Shown here: positions 17,721 to 25,978 of the stretch, one piece after another
How the letters are laid out: every line of letters starts with the position of its first letter
Position numbering within the stretch: the stretch's first letter is position 1
Origin: Robiginitomaculum antarcticum DSM 21748
Lineage (GTDB): Bacteria > Pseudomonadota > Alphaproteobacteria > Caulobacterales > Maricaulaceae
DNA length: 64,000 nucleotides
Assembly (NCBI RefSeq): GCF_000365025.1
Contig: NZ_KB823011.1
Location: 826,621-890,620 of the forward strand
Direction: 5' to 3'
Translations under genes and position numbers: made by a program
The notes under the pieces: model-generated
What the model saw: the letters and a program-made list of their open reading frames with translations, nothing else
Told to the model about the DNA's origin: nothing
Database searches by the model: none

Positions 17721-18179
17721 TTAGCTCACCGCCGCTTTGACGATCTTGCCGGGCATACGCGGCGGCTCACCTGTGGGCAGGCCGTCGACAAATTCCATAC
17801 CGGACGTCACTTCACCCCAAACAGTATATTGACCGTCAAGGAATGTGGCGTCGTCAAAACAGATAAAGAACTGGCTGGACGCACTGTTCGGGTTTTGCGA
17901 GCGCGCCATAGAGCAAACGCCGCGCGTATGCGGCTTGCTGGAAAACTCGGCGTCAACTTTTTGCTTGGCGCCGCCCATGCCGGTGCCGTCAGGGCACCCG
18001 CCCTGCGCCATAAAGCCGGGAATAACGCGGTGAAAGGTCAGGCCGTCATAAAAGCCGTCGCCTACCAATTTAGAAATTTGCGCCACATGTTTTGGTGCCA
18101 AATCAGGCCGCATTTTGATAATAACATCACCAATATCGTCCTTATTATTATCCAGAGTCAGTGTAAGTGTATCAGACAT
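17721..18179 (-). CDS. Cyclophilin-type peptidyl-prolyl isomerase (cytoplasmic)
   Basis: Catalyses proline cis-trans isomerisation. The 152-residue protein has the cyclophilin core FHRVIPGFMAQGG, GVCSMARS and NSASSQFFICF, including the catalytic Arg of FHRV. No signal peptide is present, so it acts in the cytoplasm. AGGA lies 6 bases before the ATG. It lies between a lipoprotein paralogue upstream and queA downstream in the coaD-queA operon. Confidence 0.93.
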   Translation of the reverse strand: MSDTLTLTLDNNKDDIGDVIIKMRPDLAPKHVAQISKLVGDGFYDGLTFHRVIPGFMAQGGCPDGTGMGGAKQKVDAEFSSKPHTRGVCSMARSQNPNSASSQFFICFDDATFLDGQYTVWGEVTSGMEFVDGLPTGEPPRMPGKIVKAAVS

Positions 18180-18197
18180 ATTAAATCCTATTGTGTC

Positions 18198-19142
18198 TTA
18201 AGGTTTGATGCGGGTCGGAATAACGATCTCGCAAATATCGGGGTAAGTGCCGTCAGCAAGTTTTTGATTTGCAATAAACCGGCGATAATCGGGGCCATCA
18301 GTTTTAAGCACCTGAATAGCAAGCTGCTCATTTTCAGGCAAATCAGATCCCAGACGCACAGTTTCCATTTGATCCGGCACGAAGCCGGCGTCTTCACCGG
18401 CTACTCCGACATTGAACTCAGTCAAATGCTGGCGGCCATAAACCGTATTGCCCCACACACTATATTGTTGATCAAGCCATGGTGCCGTGCCGCGCAAGAG
18501 GAAAAACTGACTGTTTGCGCTATTCGGCTCAGCGCTCCGCGCCATAGAGGTTACGCCGGAGCAGTGCAGCCCCCAGGCGTCCACCTTGCCGTCCGTATTG
18601 CCATCCAGTGACCATCCGGCATCGGATATCGGGCGGGTTGCAACCGGAAAGCTCTTGTAAAACCCAACATCGACAATGCCGGCATTCGGATCGCGCGGAT
18701 TAACCTGGCGGCGGTTGAGAAGGGAAACCGGCATTGAAGAATCGCGGCGGAAGGTAAATTCGCCCGGAATATCCGGCAGATCACTATCGCCCATGCCTGT
18801 TCCTGTCGGATCGCCCGTTTGGTTCATGAAGCCGTCAATAACGCGGTGAAACACGATCATGTCGTAGAACTTTTTTTGCGCCAGCGCTTTGATCTGCGTG
18901 ACATGATTTGGCGCAATTTCAGGGATCAGCTCGACAACAATCAGGCCTTTATTCGTTGTGACATAAAGTAGGTTGTCCTGCGCGGGCGTACGCCAAGCAC
19001 TGTCCGGAGCGCAAAACCCGCCATCGGCGCAGGTGTCTGCGGCTGCGGCAGTAGTTTGCGACGCGGGCTCGGCCTCTTTTGCACAAGCAGAACCAAATAA
19101 AGTTGCGCCCAATATGGCGCTGATAACAAAACGTGAAATCAT
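18198..19142 (-). CDS. Cyclophilin-type peptidyl-prolyl isomerase lipoprotein
   Basis: Envelope-located cyclophilin of 314 residues. The N-terminus is a signal peptide ending in GSAC with Cys20, followed by an Ala/Thr/Glu-rich spacer. The cyclophilin domain runs from about residue 55 (GLIVVELIPE) through FHRVIDGFMNQTG and NSANSQFFLLRG. It contains an insertion of roughly 50 residues compared with the short cytoplasmic paralogue just downstream, and a C-terminal extension with DICEIV. Its ATG overlaps the coaD stop by 4 bases. It probably aids periplasmic or outer membrane protein folding. Confidence 0.88.
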   Translation of the reverse strand: MISRFVISAILGATLFGSACAKEAEPASQTTAAAADTCADGGFCAPDSAWRTPAQDNLLYVTTNKGLIVVELIPEIAPNHVTQIKALAQKKFYDMIVFHRVIDGFMNQTGDPTGTGMGDSDLPDIPGEFTFRRDSSMPVSLLNRRQVNPRDPNAGIVDVGFYKSFPVATRPISDAGWSLDGNTDGKVDAWGLHCSGVTSMARSAEPNSANSQFFLLRGTAPWLDQQYSVWGNTVYGRQHLTEFNVGVAGEDAGFVPDQMETVRLGSDLPENEQLAIQVLKTDGPDYRRFIANQKLADGTYPDICEIVIPTRIKP

Positions 19143-19630
19143 GAGAATTTATCTTTCAGTCTGAACTCCACCTCCGGCGGAACAAAGTGTGAGATATCGC
19201 CGCCGAGGCGGGCGATTTGCTTAACCAGCCGCGAGGCAATTGCCTGATGCTGCGGGTCGGCCATCAGGAACACAGTTTCGATAGTCGGGTCAAGCTTGTC
19301 ATTCATACAGGCCATCTGGAATTCATATTCAAAATCAGACACAGCGCGCAGGCCGCGCACAATCATTTGCGCCTTATTCGCCTGCGCAAAATGCATGAGA
19401 AGGCCTTCAAACGGCACGACTTGAACCGGCGTATGGCCGTCCATCTGTTTTACGGCGGTCGTGACCATATCAACACGTTCGTCGAGACTAAATAAAGGTT
19501 CTTTTTCTCGGTTTATCGCAACCCCGATCACCAGCTTGTCGCACAGCTTTCGCGCGCGTTGGATGATATCGGCATGGCCGTTGGTCAGGGGGTCAAATGT
19601 TCCGGGATAAAGCGCAATACGTTGAGTCAT
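19139..19630 (-). CDS. coaD: Pantetheine-phosphate adenylyltransferase
   Basis: Fourth step of CoA synthesis: adenylates 4'-phosphopantetheine to dephospho-CoA. The 163-residue protein has the nucleotidyltransferase motif YPGTFDPLTNGH near the start, the VRGLRAVSDFEYE segment and the SSRLVK-like ASRLVKQIA motif. Length and motifs are standard. It appears to be the first gene of the coaD-ppi-ppi-queA-orf-tgt operon, since about 320 bases without genes lie upstream. Confidence 0.96.
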   Translation of the reverse strand: MTQRIALYPGTFDPLTNGHADIIQRARKLCDKLVIGVAINREKEPLFSLDERVDMVTTAVKQMDGHTPVQVVPFEGLLMHFAQANKAQMIVRGLRAVSDFEYEFQMACMNDKLDPTIETVFLMADPQHQAIASRLVKQIARLGGDISHFVPPEVEFRLKDKFS

Positions 19631-19947
19631 AACGGGCTTATAGCCGAGCGCGCTATGATTTCCAGTAAAACCCTAAATCATTAAGCGGTTTAAATGATAT
19701 GACTGTAAAGCCTGCTTCTATCGTTTTTAGGCCGCTTATTTATGTCGGATAGCTCCACATTTGCACCAGAACCGTTATAAAATAAGTCTTTCGAAAGCGG
19801 GGCTACTCATAATCCAGTATAACCCTTAATAGTTATAAATAACAACGGCTTAGTGAATAAACATAATCTAATTTATCTTCGAGCATGTGATTTTATAATT
19901 GTAGTTTTAATGTCTATTTATGACATCGACATTGAATTATTTCAGAT
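19631..19947. other. AT-rich intergenic region upstream of coaD
   Basis: About 317 bases with no credible ORF. It should contain the coaD operon promoter. An imperfect dyad ATCATTAA-GCGGT-TTAAATGAT lies at 19677-19698, about 50 bases before coaD, and could be an operator. No terminator with a clear T run was seen for the secreted-protein gene at 19948. Confidence 0.4.
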
Positions 19948-20421
19948 CTATCGCGGTGCGTCGGAGTCCATCTGGGCCACGGAGATTGCATGAAGTCTCC
20001 ATCCGCCGTCTATATTGCGGTAGATGAGATCAAACCGCAACGCTTGCGGACGGTACTCGAAAGCGCCGCGAAGACGCAGATCGCCGCTGGGAATGATGGC
20101 CGGTGAAATATAGTAAGTCGGCTTGATCATAATGGCGCGGCCCACATCCACGCGCTGCGTGCGCAGGTTTGAAAAGCTCTGGCTTAATTGACCAATAGGG
20201 TATTTTTGCTGGAAGCTGGGCGACCCGAGAGCGTATAAAACGGAGTAATTGCCTGTGCGGTTGGCATTATCCAGCGCGATCATCGTCGACCAAACCAGGC
20301 GTGCGAAGACATTTTCATCCGGCACAGCGCGTTGCGCCTGTAACGGTAATGCGGAAAAAAGAAATATCGTAACGAGAGTAAGGGCCGCCCGAAGGCGGCC
20401 CGTAAATGATATAAAATACAT
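19948..20421 (-). CDS. Small secreted protein downstream of the adhesin
   Basis: I do not recognise the family. The likely start is the ATG at 20421, 4 bases after the adhesin stop, which gives 157 residues. A signal peptide is evident (hydrophobic run, then LPLQAQ). The mature part is about 125 residues with an alpha/beta pattern like an NTF2- or DUF4864-style fold: an N-terminal helical half (NVFARLVWSTMIALDNANRTG) and beta strands toward the C-terminus (LRFDLIYRNIDGGWRLHAI). It is coupled to the trimeric autotransporter gene, so it may help in its export or assembly. That is inference. Confidence 0.65.
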   Translation of the reverse strand: MYFISFTGRLRAALTLVTIFLFSALPLQAQRAVPDENVFARLVWSTMIALDNANRTGNYSVLYALGSPSFQQKYPIGQLSQSFSNLRTQRVDVGRAIMIKPTYYISPAIIPSGDLRLRGAFEYRPQALRFDLIYRNIDGGWRLHAISVAQMDSDAPR

Positions 20422-20425
20422 AGAC

Positions 20426-22069
20426 TTACCAGCTGGCTTTAAAGCCGGCGCGACCGCCTGTGCTGCCATTGTCAGTACCGGTTGTGACGCCGAGATTAAG
20501 CTGCCAGTTTTGGTTTACCCGAACCGCAGCCGAGCCGGAGACAGCGCCTTCACTGTCATAAAAGCCGTATCCTCCGGAGATCGCAAATTTTTGTCCGACA
20601 GGGACGTAAGCGGTATCCAGAGCGATTGCAGCAGCAATGCCGGCACGGTTGTCAAGAATATCGCGGCTGTTCTGATCAATCAGAGAGCTGTTGGCGGAGA
20701 GGCCTGCGCCTAATGTGTAATCTGTTGCCAGATTACCGGCCTGGTCGGTTGTCACAACGCCTATAGCGCCGGACTGGGCCGCTAAACTGGCCGCACTGTT
20801 TAGACCCGACAAACGTGTGGTCGAGTTTGCACCGCCGATTGCGACTTGGTTAGCCCCTGTAGCGACAGCGCCGTTACCAATGGCTATTGAATTCATGCCT
20901 GATGCATTGGCCATGTTACCTATAGCCACAGAGCCGGAACCGGACGCGTTGGACGCTTCGCCAATGGCCAAAGAGCGAACCCCGGAGGCTTGGGCCAGGT
21001 GACCGAAAGCATGGGCGCGTTCGGCAGTGGCATTGGCCTGCCACCCGAATGCAGTTGCGCCCGGACCGGCTGCACTGGCTTCACCGCCGACAACAGTCGT
21101 CGAATTGCCGTTTGCGCTTGCCATAGTGCCTATAGAAATCGCGTCATTACCTGTGGCGCTGGACTGGTTACCCATAGCAATACTTTCCAGACCACCCGCC
21201 TGCGCGGCTTCACCGACAGCCAAAGACCGGATTCCCGATGCATTGGCCAAATGGCCCAGAGCCGTCGCGCGTTCTGCGCCGGCAGAAGACTGCCATCCGA
21301 AAGAGGATGCGCCCGGCCCCATCGCCATAGCTTCGCCGCCGACAACCGTCGTGGAATTGCCTTGTGCATTCGCCATGGTTCCGATTGCAACGGCGTCTAT
21401 GCCATTTGCTGTCGACATATTGCCTTGCGCAATAGATTCAAGTCCCATGGCTGTTGCGGCTTCGCCGACCGCTAATGAGCGAACGCCGGAGGCATCGGCC
21501 AAGTGACCAAAGGCTTGCGCGCGCTCTGCACTGGCTGATGATTGCCAGCCAATAGCTGTTGCGCCTGCGCCATTAGCCGACGCTTCGCCGCCCAAGACTG
21601 TCGTCGAATTACCCGTAGCGGTTGCCATTGTGCCGATTGCGATGGCATCAATGCCTTCTGCGACAGCCATATTACCCGCTGCAATGGATTCCAGACCCAT
21701 GGCCATAGCGGCTTCACCGACCGCGAGAGAGCGAACGCCTGTTGCTTGCGCCAAGTGACCAAAAGCTTGCGCGCGTTCAGCCGTCGCCGCAGAACGCCAG
21801 CCAATAGCCGTGGCCCCCGCGCCTGTTGCATTAGCTTCGCCGCCAACAGCTGTGGTCGAATTACCATTTGCCGTCGCATCTGTACCGACAGCCGTGGCAT
21901 CAACGCCCGTCGCTGTTGCGCCTACGCCGCATTCCAGAGCGGTTGGCTCACCTGCATTCGCATTACAGTCCGGCGTTGCGTCGGCTTGTGCCGTGACTGC
22001 CAGCATAAAACCGCCGGCGCTGAGCGCCGTACCTGCAATAAGTGTTTTAAGTAAAGAGTAGTGAGACAT
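20426..22069 (-). CDS. YadA-type trimeric autotransporter adhesin
   Basis: Surface adhesin of 547 residues. A signal peptide ends around residue 29 (TAQADA). Residues about 45-430 are YadA-like head repeats with the 14-residue spacing of left-handed beta-roll heads (pattern SxAxG). Residues about 67-402 are grouped in four 84-residue super-repeats. After a neck segment (NSTTRLSGLNSA) comes the YadA membrane anchor, about residues 460-547, ending in Trp as outer membrane barrels do. There is essentially no coiled-coil stalk, so the head sits close to the membrane. It is followed by a coupled small secreted-protein gene. Confidence 0.9.
   Translation of the reverse strand: MSHYSLLKTLIAGTALSAGGFMLAVTAQADATPDCNANAGEPTALECGVGATATGVDATAVGTDATANGNSTTAVGGEANATGAGATAIGWRSAATAERAQAFGHLAQATGVRSLAVGEAAMAMGLESIAAGNMAVAEGIDAIAIGTMATATGNSTTVLGGEASANGAGATAIGWQSSASAERAQAFGHLADASGVRSLAVGEAATAMGLESIAQGNMSTANGIDAVAIGTMANAQGNSTTVVGGEAMAMGPGASSFGWQSSAGAERATALGHLANASGIRSLAVGEAAQAGGLESIAMGNQSSATGNDAISIGTMASANGNSTTVVGGEASAAGPGATAFGWQANATAERAHAFGHLAQASGVRSLAIGEASNASGSGSVAIGNMANASGMNSIAIGNGAVATGANQVAIGGANSTTRLSGLNSAASLAAQSGAIGVVTTDQAGNLATDYTLGAGLSANSSLIDQNSRDILDNRAGIAAAIALDTAYVPVGQKFAISGGYGFYDSEGAVSGSAAVRVNQNWQLNLGVTTGTDNGSTGGRAGFKASW
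20864..21871 (-). repeat. Four tandem 252-bp coding super-repeats in the adhesin head
   Basis: Four consecutive 84-residue units (six 14-residue head repeats each) lie in the adhesin. Each opens with GNSTT and contains GW, AERA, GHLA, RSLA, GEA and, in the first three, GLESIA and IGTMA at the same register. The fourth diverges in its last third. Repeat units like this can gain or lose copies by recombination. Confidence 0.85.
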
Positions 22070-22292
22070 GTGTTCGCCCTATTATTGACCAGCCCACCCG
22101 GCTGGCGACTTATGCATAATTGCTGAACGGGATACGGAGCACATAAGCGAAAAGGTGCACAAAATATTATTTTACATAATCATAATAGAGCATGAGGGGC
22201 GGAAATTTACAGGTGACACTATTCAACCCTTAGCGAATAAAGGCTCGCCAATTATTAACAAAAATACCGGATAAGCGGGCGGCGTGGATGTC

Positions 22293-25127
22293 TTATTCGT
22301 CGGTTGGGCCGGCTGTATCTTCCCCGCCTTCATTCGGAGCTTCCACGCCGTCTTCGACGATCTCTTCATCCTCATCACTGTCCTCAATGCGTTCAACAGA
22401 GACAACGCGTTCTCCGTCTTTCACATTAATCACGCGTACGCCGATTGAGCTGCGAGAGACAATTCGGATATTGCGGATCGGGCAGCGGATTAATTGTCCG
22501 CCATCCGTGACCATCATAATCTGATCGTCTTCCTCAATTGAGAAACTGCGTACAAGCCGCGCATCATTGCCGTCTTTGCGCGACAGGTTTTGCGCCGTCA
22601 CGCCCTGCCCGCCGCGGTTCATGCAGCGGTAATCATAAGAGCTGCTGCGTTTGCCCATACCGTCTTCGGCCAAGGTCAGCAAATATTGCTCATTGGCCTG
22701 CAAGAAGCCCAGGCGCTCTTCGCCCAGAGATGTTTCGACTTCGATATCGTCTTCGGCGTCATCGTCGGTGTCTTCACCCAACGCGCGACGCATGGCATTG
22801 GCGTGCTTCATAAAGGCGCGCGCCTCGTCCGTTTCGATATCGACATGGCGCAATATGGCCATTGAAATGACTTCGTCATTCTCGGCCAGTCTAATGCCGC
22901 GAACGCCCGAACTGGTCCGCCCGACAAAACGGCGCACATCCGTGGCCTTGAACCGGATAGCCTTACCCAGCGCGGTTGTCAGCAGCACATCATCGTCTTC
23001 AGTGCAGATGCGCACATCGACAATGCCGTCGCCCTCATCGGGTTTCATCGCGATTTTGCCATTGCGGTTCACCCGCGTGAAATCGGCAAGGCTGTTACGG
23101 CGAACGCCGCCGCTGCGTGCGGCGAACATTATATCCAGATCCGCCCAGCTCTCTTCATCTTCAGGCAATGCCATAATCGAATTGACATGTTCGCCTGCCT
23201 CAAGCGGCAAAATATTAGCCAGAGCGCGTCCGCGTGTGGCGGGGCCGCCGACCGGAAGCTTCCAGACTTTCAGTTTATAGGCCATGCCTGTGGAGGAGAA
23301 AAACAGCACGGGCGTATGGGTCGAGGCCACGAAAACGGTGGTGACGTAATCTTCGTCCTTCATCGCCATGCCGGAGCGGCCGCGGCCGCCCCGGCGCTGG
23401 GCGCGGTAGGTATCCAGCGGCGTGCGTTTGACATAGCCTGACGATGTGACCGTCACGACCATATCTTCGACCGCAATCAAATCCTCATCGTCAAAATCAA
23501 TACCGCCTTCGGTAAAGATACTGCGGCGCGGCGTCGCGAATTTTTCACGCATTTCAGTCAACTCTTCACCAATGATTGTGCGGACGCGGTCGCGGCTGCG
23601 CAGTATATCCAGGAGATCCGTAATCTGCGCCGCAAGTTTCTCGGCTTCGTCCGTAATTTCGTCCATGCCCAGCGCGGTCAGTTTCACCAGACGTAAATCA
23701 AGGATGGCTTTGGCTTGTTCTTCGGTCAGCTGGATCGTGCCGTCATCGAGGAGTTTGGAGCGCGGATCAGCAATCAATTGGATCAGCGCGCCCATATCGC
23801 GGGCATCCCATGTGCGTGACAACAGGTTTTCGCGCGCAGCCTTAGGATTGGCCGAGCTACGGATAATGCGGATAATCTCGTCAATATTGGCCACGGCCGT
23901 TGCCATGCCAACTAGAATATGAGCGCGGTCACGCGCTTTCGCCAGATCATACTTACTGCGACGGGCAATCACTTCTTCGCGGAAAGCGAGGAAAGCCTGC
24001 AACATGACTTTTACGCTCATCTGCTCCGGCCGCCCGCCATTGAGAGCTAACATATTGGAGCTGAAATTCTGCTGTAATTGTGAGAAACGGAACAGCTGGT
24101 TGAGGACAACTTCGGCGACGGCGTCACGCTTAAGCTCGATCACGACGCGCATTCCGACTCGATCAGATTCGTCCTGAATATGCGAAATGCCTTCAACGCG
24201 CTTTTCACGCACCAAATCGCTGATCTTTTTGATCATATTGGCTTTATTCACCTGATAGGGAATTTCAGTCACAATAATAGCGAAGCGGTCTTTGCGAATT
24301 TCCTCAATCTCGGTTTTGGCGCGCATAATGATCGAGCCGCGTCCCGTCAGAACACTGGATTTAGATCCGGCGCGGCCCATAATCAGTCCGCCGGTCGGGA
24401 AATCCGGCCCCGGGATCATCTCAAGGATTTCCTCATCGGAAAGCGTGCCGTTTTCGAGTAAGGCGATGGCCCCGTCGAGAATCTCGCCTAAATTATGCGG
24501 CGGAATATTGGTGGCCATGCCGACAGCAATACCGCCCGCTCCGTTGACCAGAAGATTAGGAAATTTTGCCGGGAGAACGACGGGTTCACTCTCCTTGCCG
24601 TCATAATTATCCTGAAAATCGACAGTGTTTTTGTCTATATCCTGAAGGAGTGCCCCTGCAGCCCGGTCCATGCGGACCTCGGTATAGCGCATTGCCGCCG
24701 GATTATCGCCGTCAACAGAACCGAAATTACCCTGCCCTTCGAGCAGCGGCAGGCGCATGGAGAAATCCTGCGCCAAACGCACAAGGGCGTCATAAATCGC
24801 GCTGTCGCCATGAGGGTGATATTTACCCATAACGTCACCAACGACGCGGGCCGATTTCATAAACGGCTTGTCACGGGTAAAGCCGTTCTCATGCATGGAA
24901 TAGATAATGCGGCGGTGAACAGGTTTCAGCCCGTCACGCACATCAGGAATGGCGCGCGATACAATCACGCTCATCGCATAATCCAAATAAGAGCGGCTCA
25001 TCTCGTCTTCAATGAACACCGGAGAGACGTCTTCATGGGGCGGCGTCACTGGCGGATCGCCGGGCGGTCCTTTAGGCGGTTTGATCGGCGGCTGTTCGCT
25101 CTCAGGACTATCTGTATCGTCGCTCAA
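22293..25127 (-). CDS. gyrA: DNA gyrase subunit A
   Basis: Breakage-reunion subunit of DNA gyrase, 944 residues. The catalytic Tyr is Tyr148 in AAMRYTEVRM. The quinolone-determining positions are Ser109 and Asp113 in HPHGDSAIYD, the sensitive-type residues. The C-terminal pinwheel begins with the GyrA box QRRGGRG. Oddities: a Pro-rich N-terminal extension of about 25 residues, and an acidic insertion (GEDTDDDAEDDIEVE) in the C-terminal domain, of a kind seen in alphaproteobacterial GyrA. It is monocistronic as far as visible. Confidence 0.97.
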   Translation of the reverse strand: MSDDTDSPESEQPPIKPPKGPPGDPPVTPPHEDVSPVFIEDEMSRSYLDYAMSVIVSRAIPDVRDGLKPVHRRIIYSMHENGFTRDKPFMKSARVVGDVMGKYHPHGDSAIYDALVRLAQDFSMRLPLLEGQGNFGSVDGDNPAAMRYTEVRMDRAAGALLQDIDKNTVDFQDNYDGKESEPVVLPAKFPNLLVNGAGGIAVGMATNIPPHNLGEILDGAIALLENGTLSDEEILEMIPGPDFPTGGLIMGRAGSKSSVLTGRGSIIMRAKTEIEEIRKDRFAIIVTEIPYQVNKANMIKKISDLVREKRVEGISHIQDESDRVGMRVVIELKRDAVAEVVLNQLFRFSQLQQNFSSNMLALNGGRPEQMSVKVMLQAFLAFREEVIARRSKYDLAKARDRAHILVGMATAVANIDEIIRIIRSSANPKAARENLLSRTWDARDMGALIQLIADPRSKLLDDGTIQLTEEQAKAILDLRLVKLTALGMDEITDEAEKLAAQITDLLDILRSRDRVRTIIGEELTEMREKFATPRRSIFTEGGIDFDDEDLIAVEDMVVTVTSSGYVKRTPLDTYRAQRRGGRGRSGMAMKDEDYVTTVFVASTHTPVLFFSSTGMAYKLKVWKLPVGGPATRGRALANILPLEAGEHVNSIMALPEDEESWADLDIMFAARSGGVRRNSLADFTRVNRNGKIAMKPDEGDGIVDVRICTEDDDVLLTTALGKAIRFKATDVRRFVGRTSSGVRGIRLAENDEVISMAILRHVDIETDEARAFMKHANAMRRALGEDTDDDAEDDIEVETSLGEERLGFLQANEQYLLTLAEDGMGKRSSSYDYRCMNRGGQGVTAQNLSRKDGNDARLVRSFSIEEDDQIMMVTDGGQLIRCPIRNIRIVSRSSIGVRVINVKDGERVVSVERIEDSDEDEEIVEDGVEAPNEGGEDTAGPTDE

Positions 25128-25288
25128 AATATTATCCCGGAATTGCTGATGACGACCCGAATCGGGCCGTGCGTATTATCCAGACAGGCCTAGCATTAGG
25201 CTATGGCAGGCGCAAACTTTTGAACGTTTTTCATATTTGTGCGTTGCACTAGTAATGTTCAATTTTTTTAAATATTGAAAGGCCAAAT

Positions 25289-25903
25289 ATGACTAAGATA
25301 ACAGCCCTTGCGCTTTCGCTTTTAACCGCCACCGCAATGACGGCGTGCGGCGATAAAACACCCGATAATCAGATTATCGCACCGAAAGCAGATACGCCCA
25401 CGGCCACATCCACACAAACCCAGCCTGTAGCGCCGGATCCGGCAAAAATGATGTCGCGCAGCTTTCCTCTTATGAATGCCAGCGGCAATCAAATCGGTAA
25501 TGTCATTATCAAAGATGTCGCAAATGGCGTAGACTTTACAGTCAAGTCATCATCCCTCATCGAAGGTACCTCCGCAATCCACTTCCATGAAACCGGATCA
25601 TGTGAGGGCCCCGCCTTCACCTCTGCCGGCGGTCATTATAACCCGACCGGTGTTATGCACGGCAAAGACACGTCTACTGGCCCGCATGCCGGAGATATGG
25701 AAAATATTGACGTCCCCGTCTCAGGCATGGTTGACGTTACCCGTACAAACACCAAAGTCAGTCTTGTTGGACGCGACGGCCTCCCGGCTTTGCTAGACAC
25801 CAATGGCTCGGCCTTCATTATACATGCAGGCGCAGATGATTATAAAAGCCAGCCTAGCGGCGCAGCAGGCAGCCGTATTGCCTGTGCGGTTATTGCCGAC
25901 TAA
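25289..25903 (+). CDS. sodC: Cu/Zn superoxide dismutase lipoprotein
   Basis: Periplasmic superoxide dismutase of 204 residues. The signal peptide ends in the lipobox MTAC with Cys20, followed by a Thr/Pro-rich spacer to about residue 55. Copper and zinc ligand regions are present: AIHFHETGSC, GGHYNPTG, PHAGDMENI, FIIHAGADDY and a second disulfide Cys in SRIACAV. It lies alone between gyrA (divergent) and a convergent gene, and is followed by a strong terminator. Superoxide protection at the cell envelope is the expected role. Confidence 0.93.
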   Translation: MTKITALALSLLTATAMTACGDKTPDNQIIAPKADTPTATSTQTQPVAPDPAKMMSRSFPLMNASGNQIGNVIIKDVANGVDFTVKSSSLIEGTSAIHFHETGSCEGPAFTSAGGHYNPTGVMHGKDTSTGPHAGDMENIDVPVSGMVDVTRTNTKVSLVGRDGLPALLDTNGSAFIIHAGADDYKSQPSGAAGSRIACAVIAD

Positions 25904-25921
25904 ACGAGAGTCCAGACACCA

Positions 25922-25951
25922 AAAAGCCGCGCGAGGAGCGCGGCTTTTTTT
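25922..25951. terminator. Bidirectional intrinsic terminator after sodC
   Basis: Stem AAAAGCCGCGC / GCGCGGCTTTT with a short GAGGA loop, with A and T runs on either side. It serves sodC on the plus strand and also the convergent DUF2330 gene on the minus strand. Confidence 0.9.
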
Positions 25952-25978
25952 GCGACAATATTGCTGTTGAAAAAACGG

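Noticed and set aside
17712-18611. A 299-codon plus-strand open frame across the two cyclophilin genes
   Set aside because: It covers both well-supported cyclophilins in antisense and has no motif or ribosome binding site of its own.
22735-22810. Acidic insertion in GyrA as a novel feature
   Set aside because: Acidic insertions in the C-terminal domain are known in alphaproteobacterial GyrA, so it is recorded only in the gene entry.
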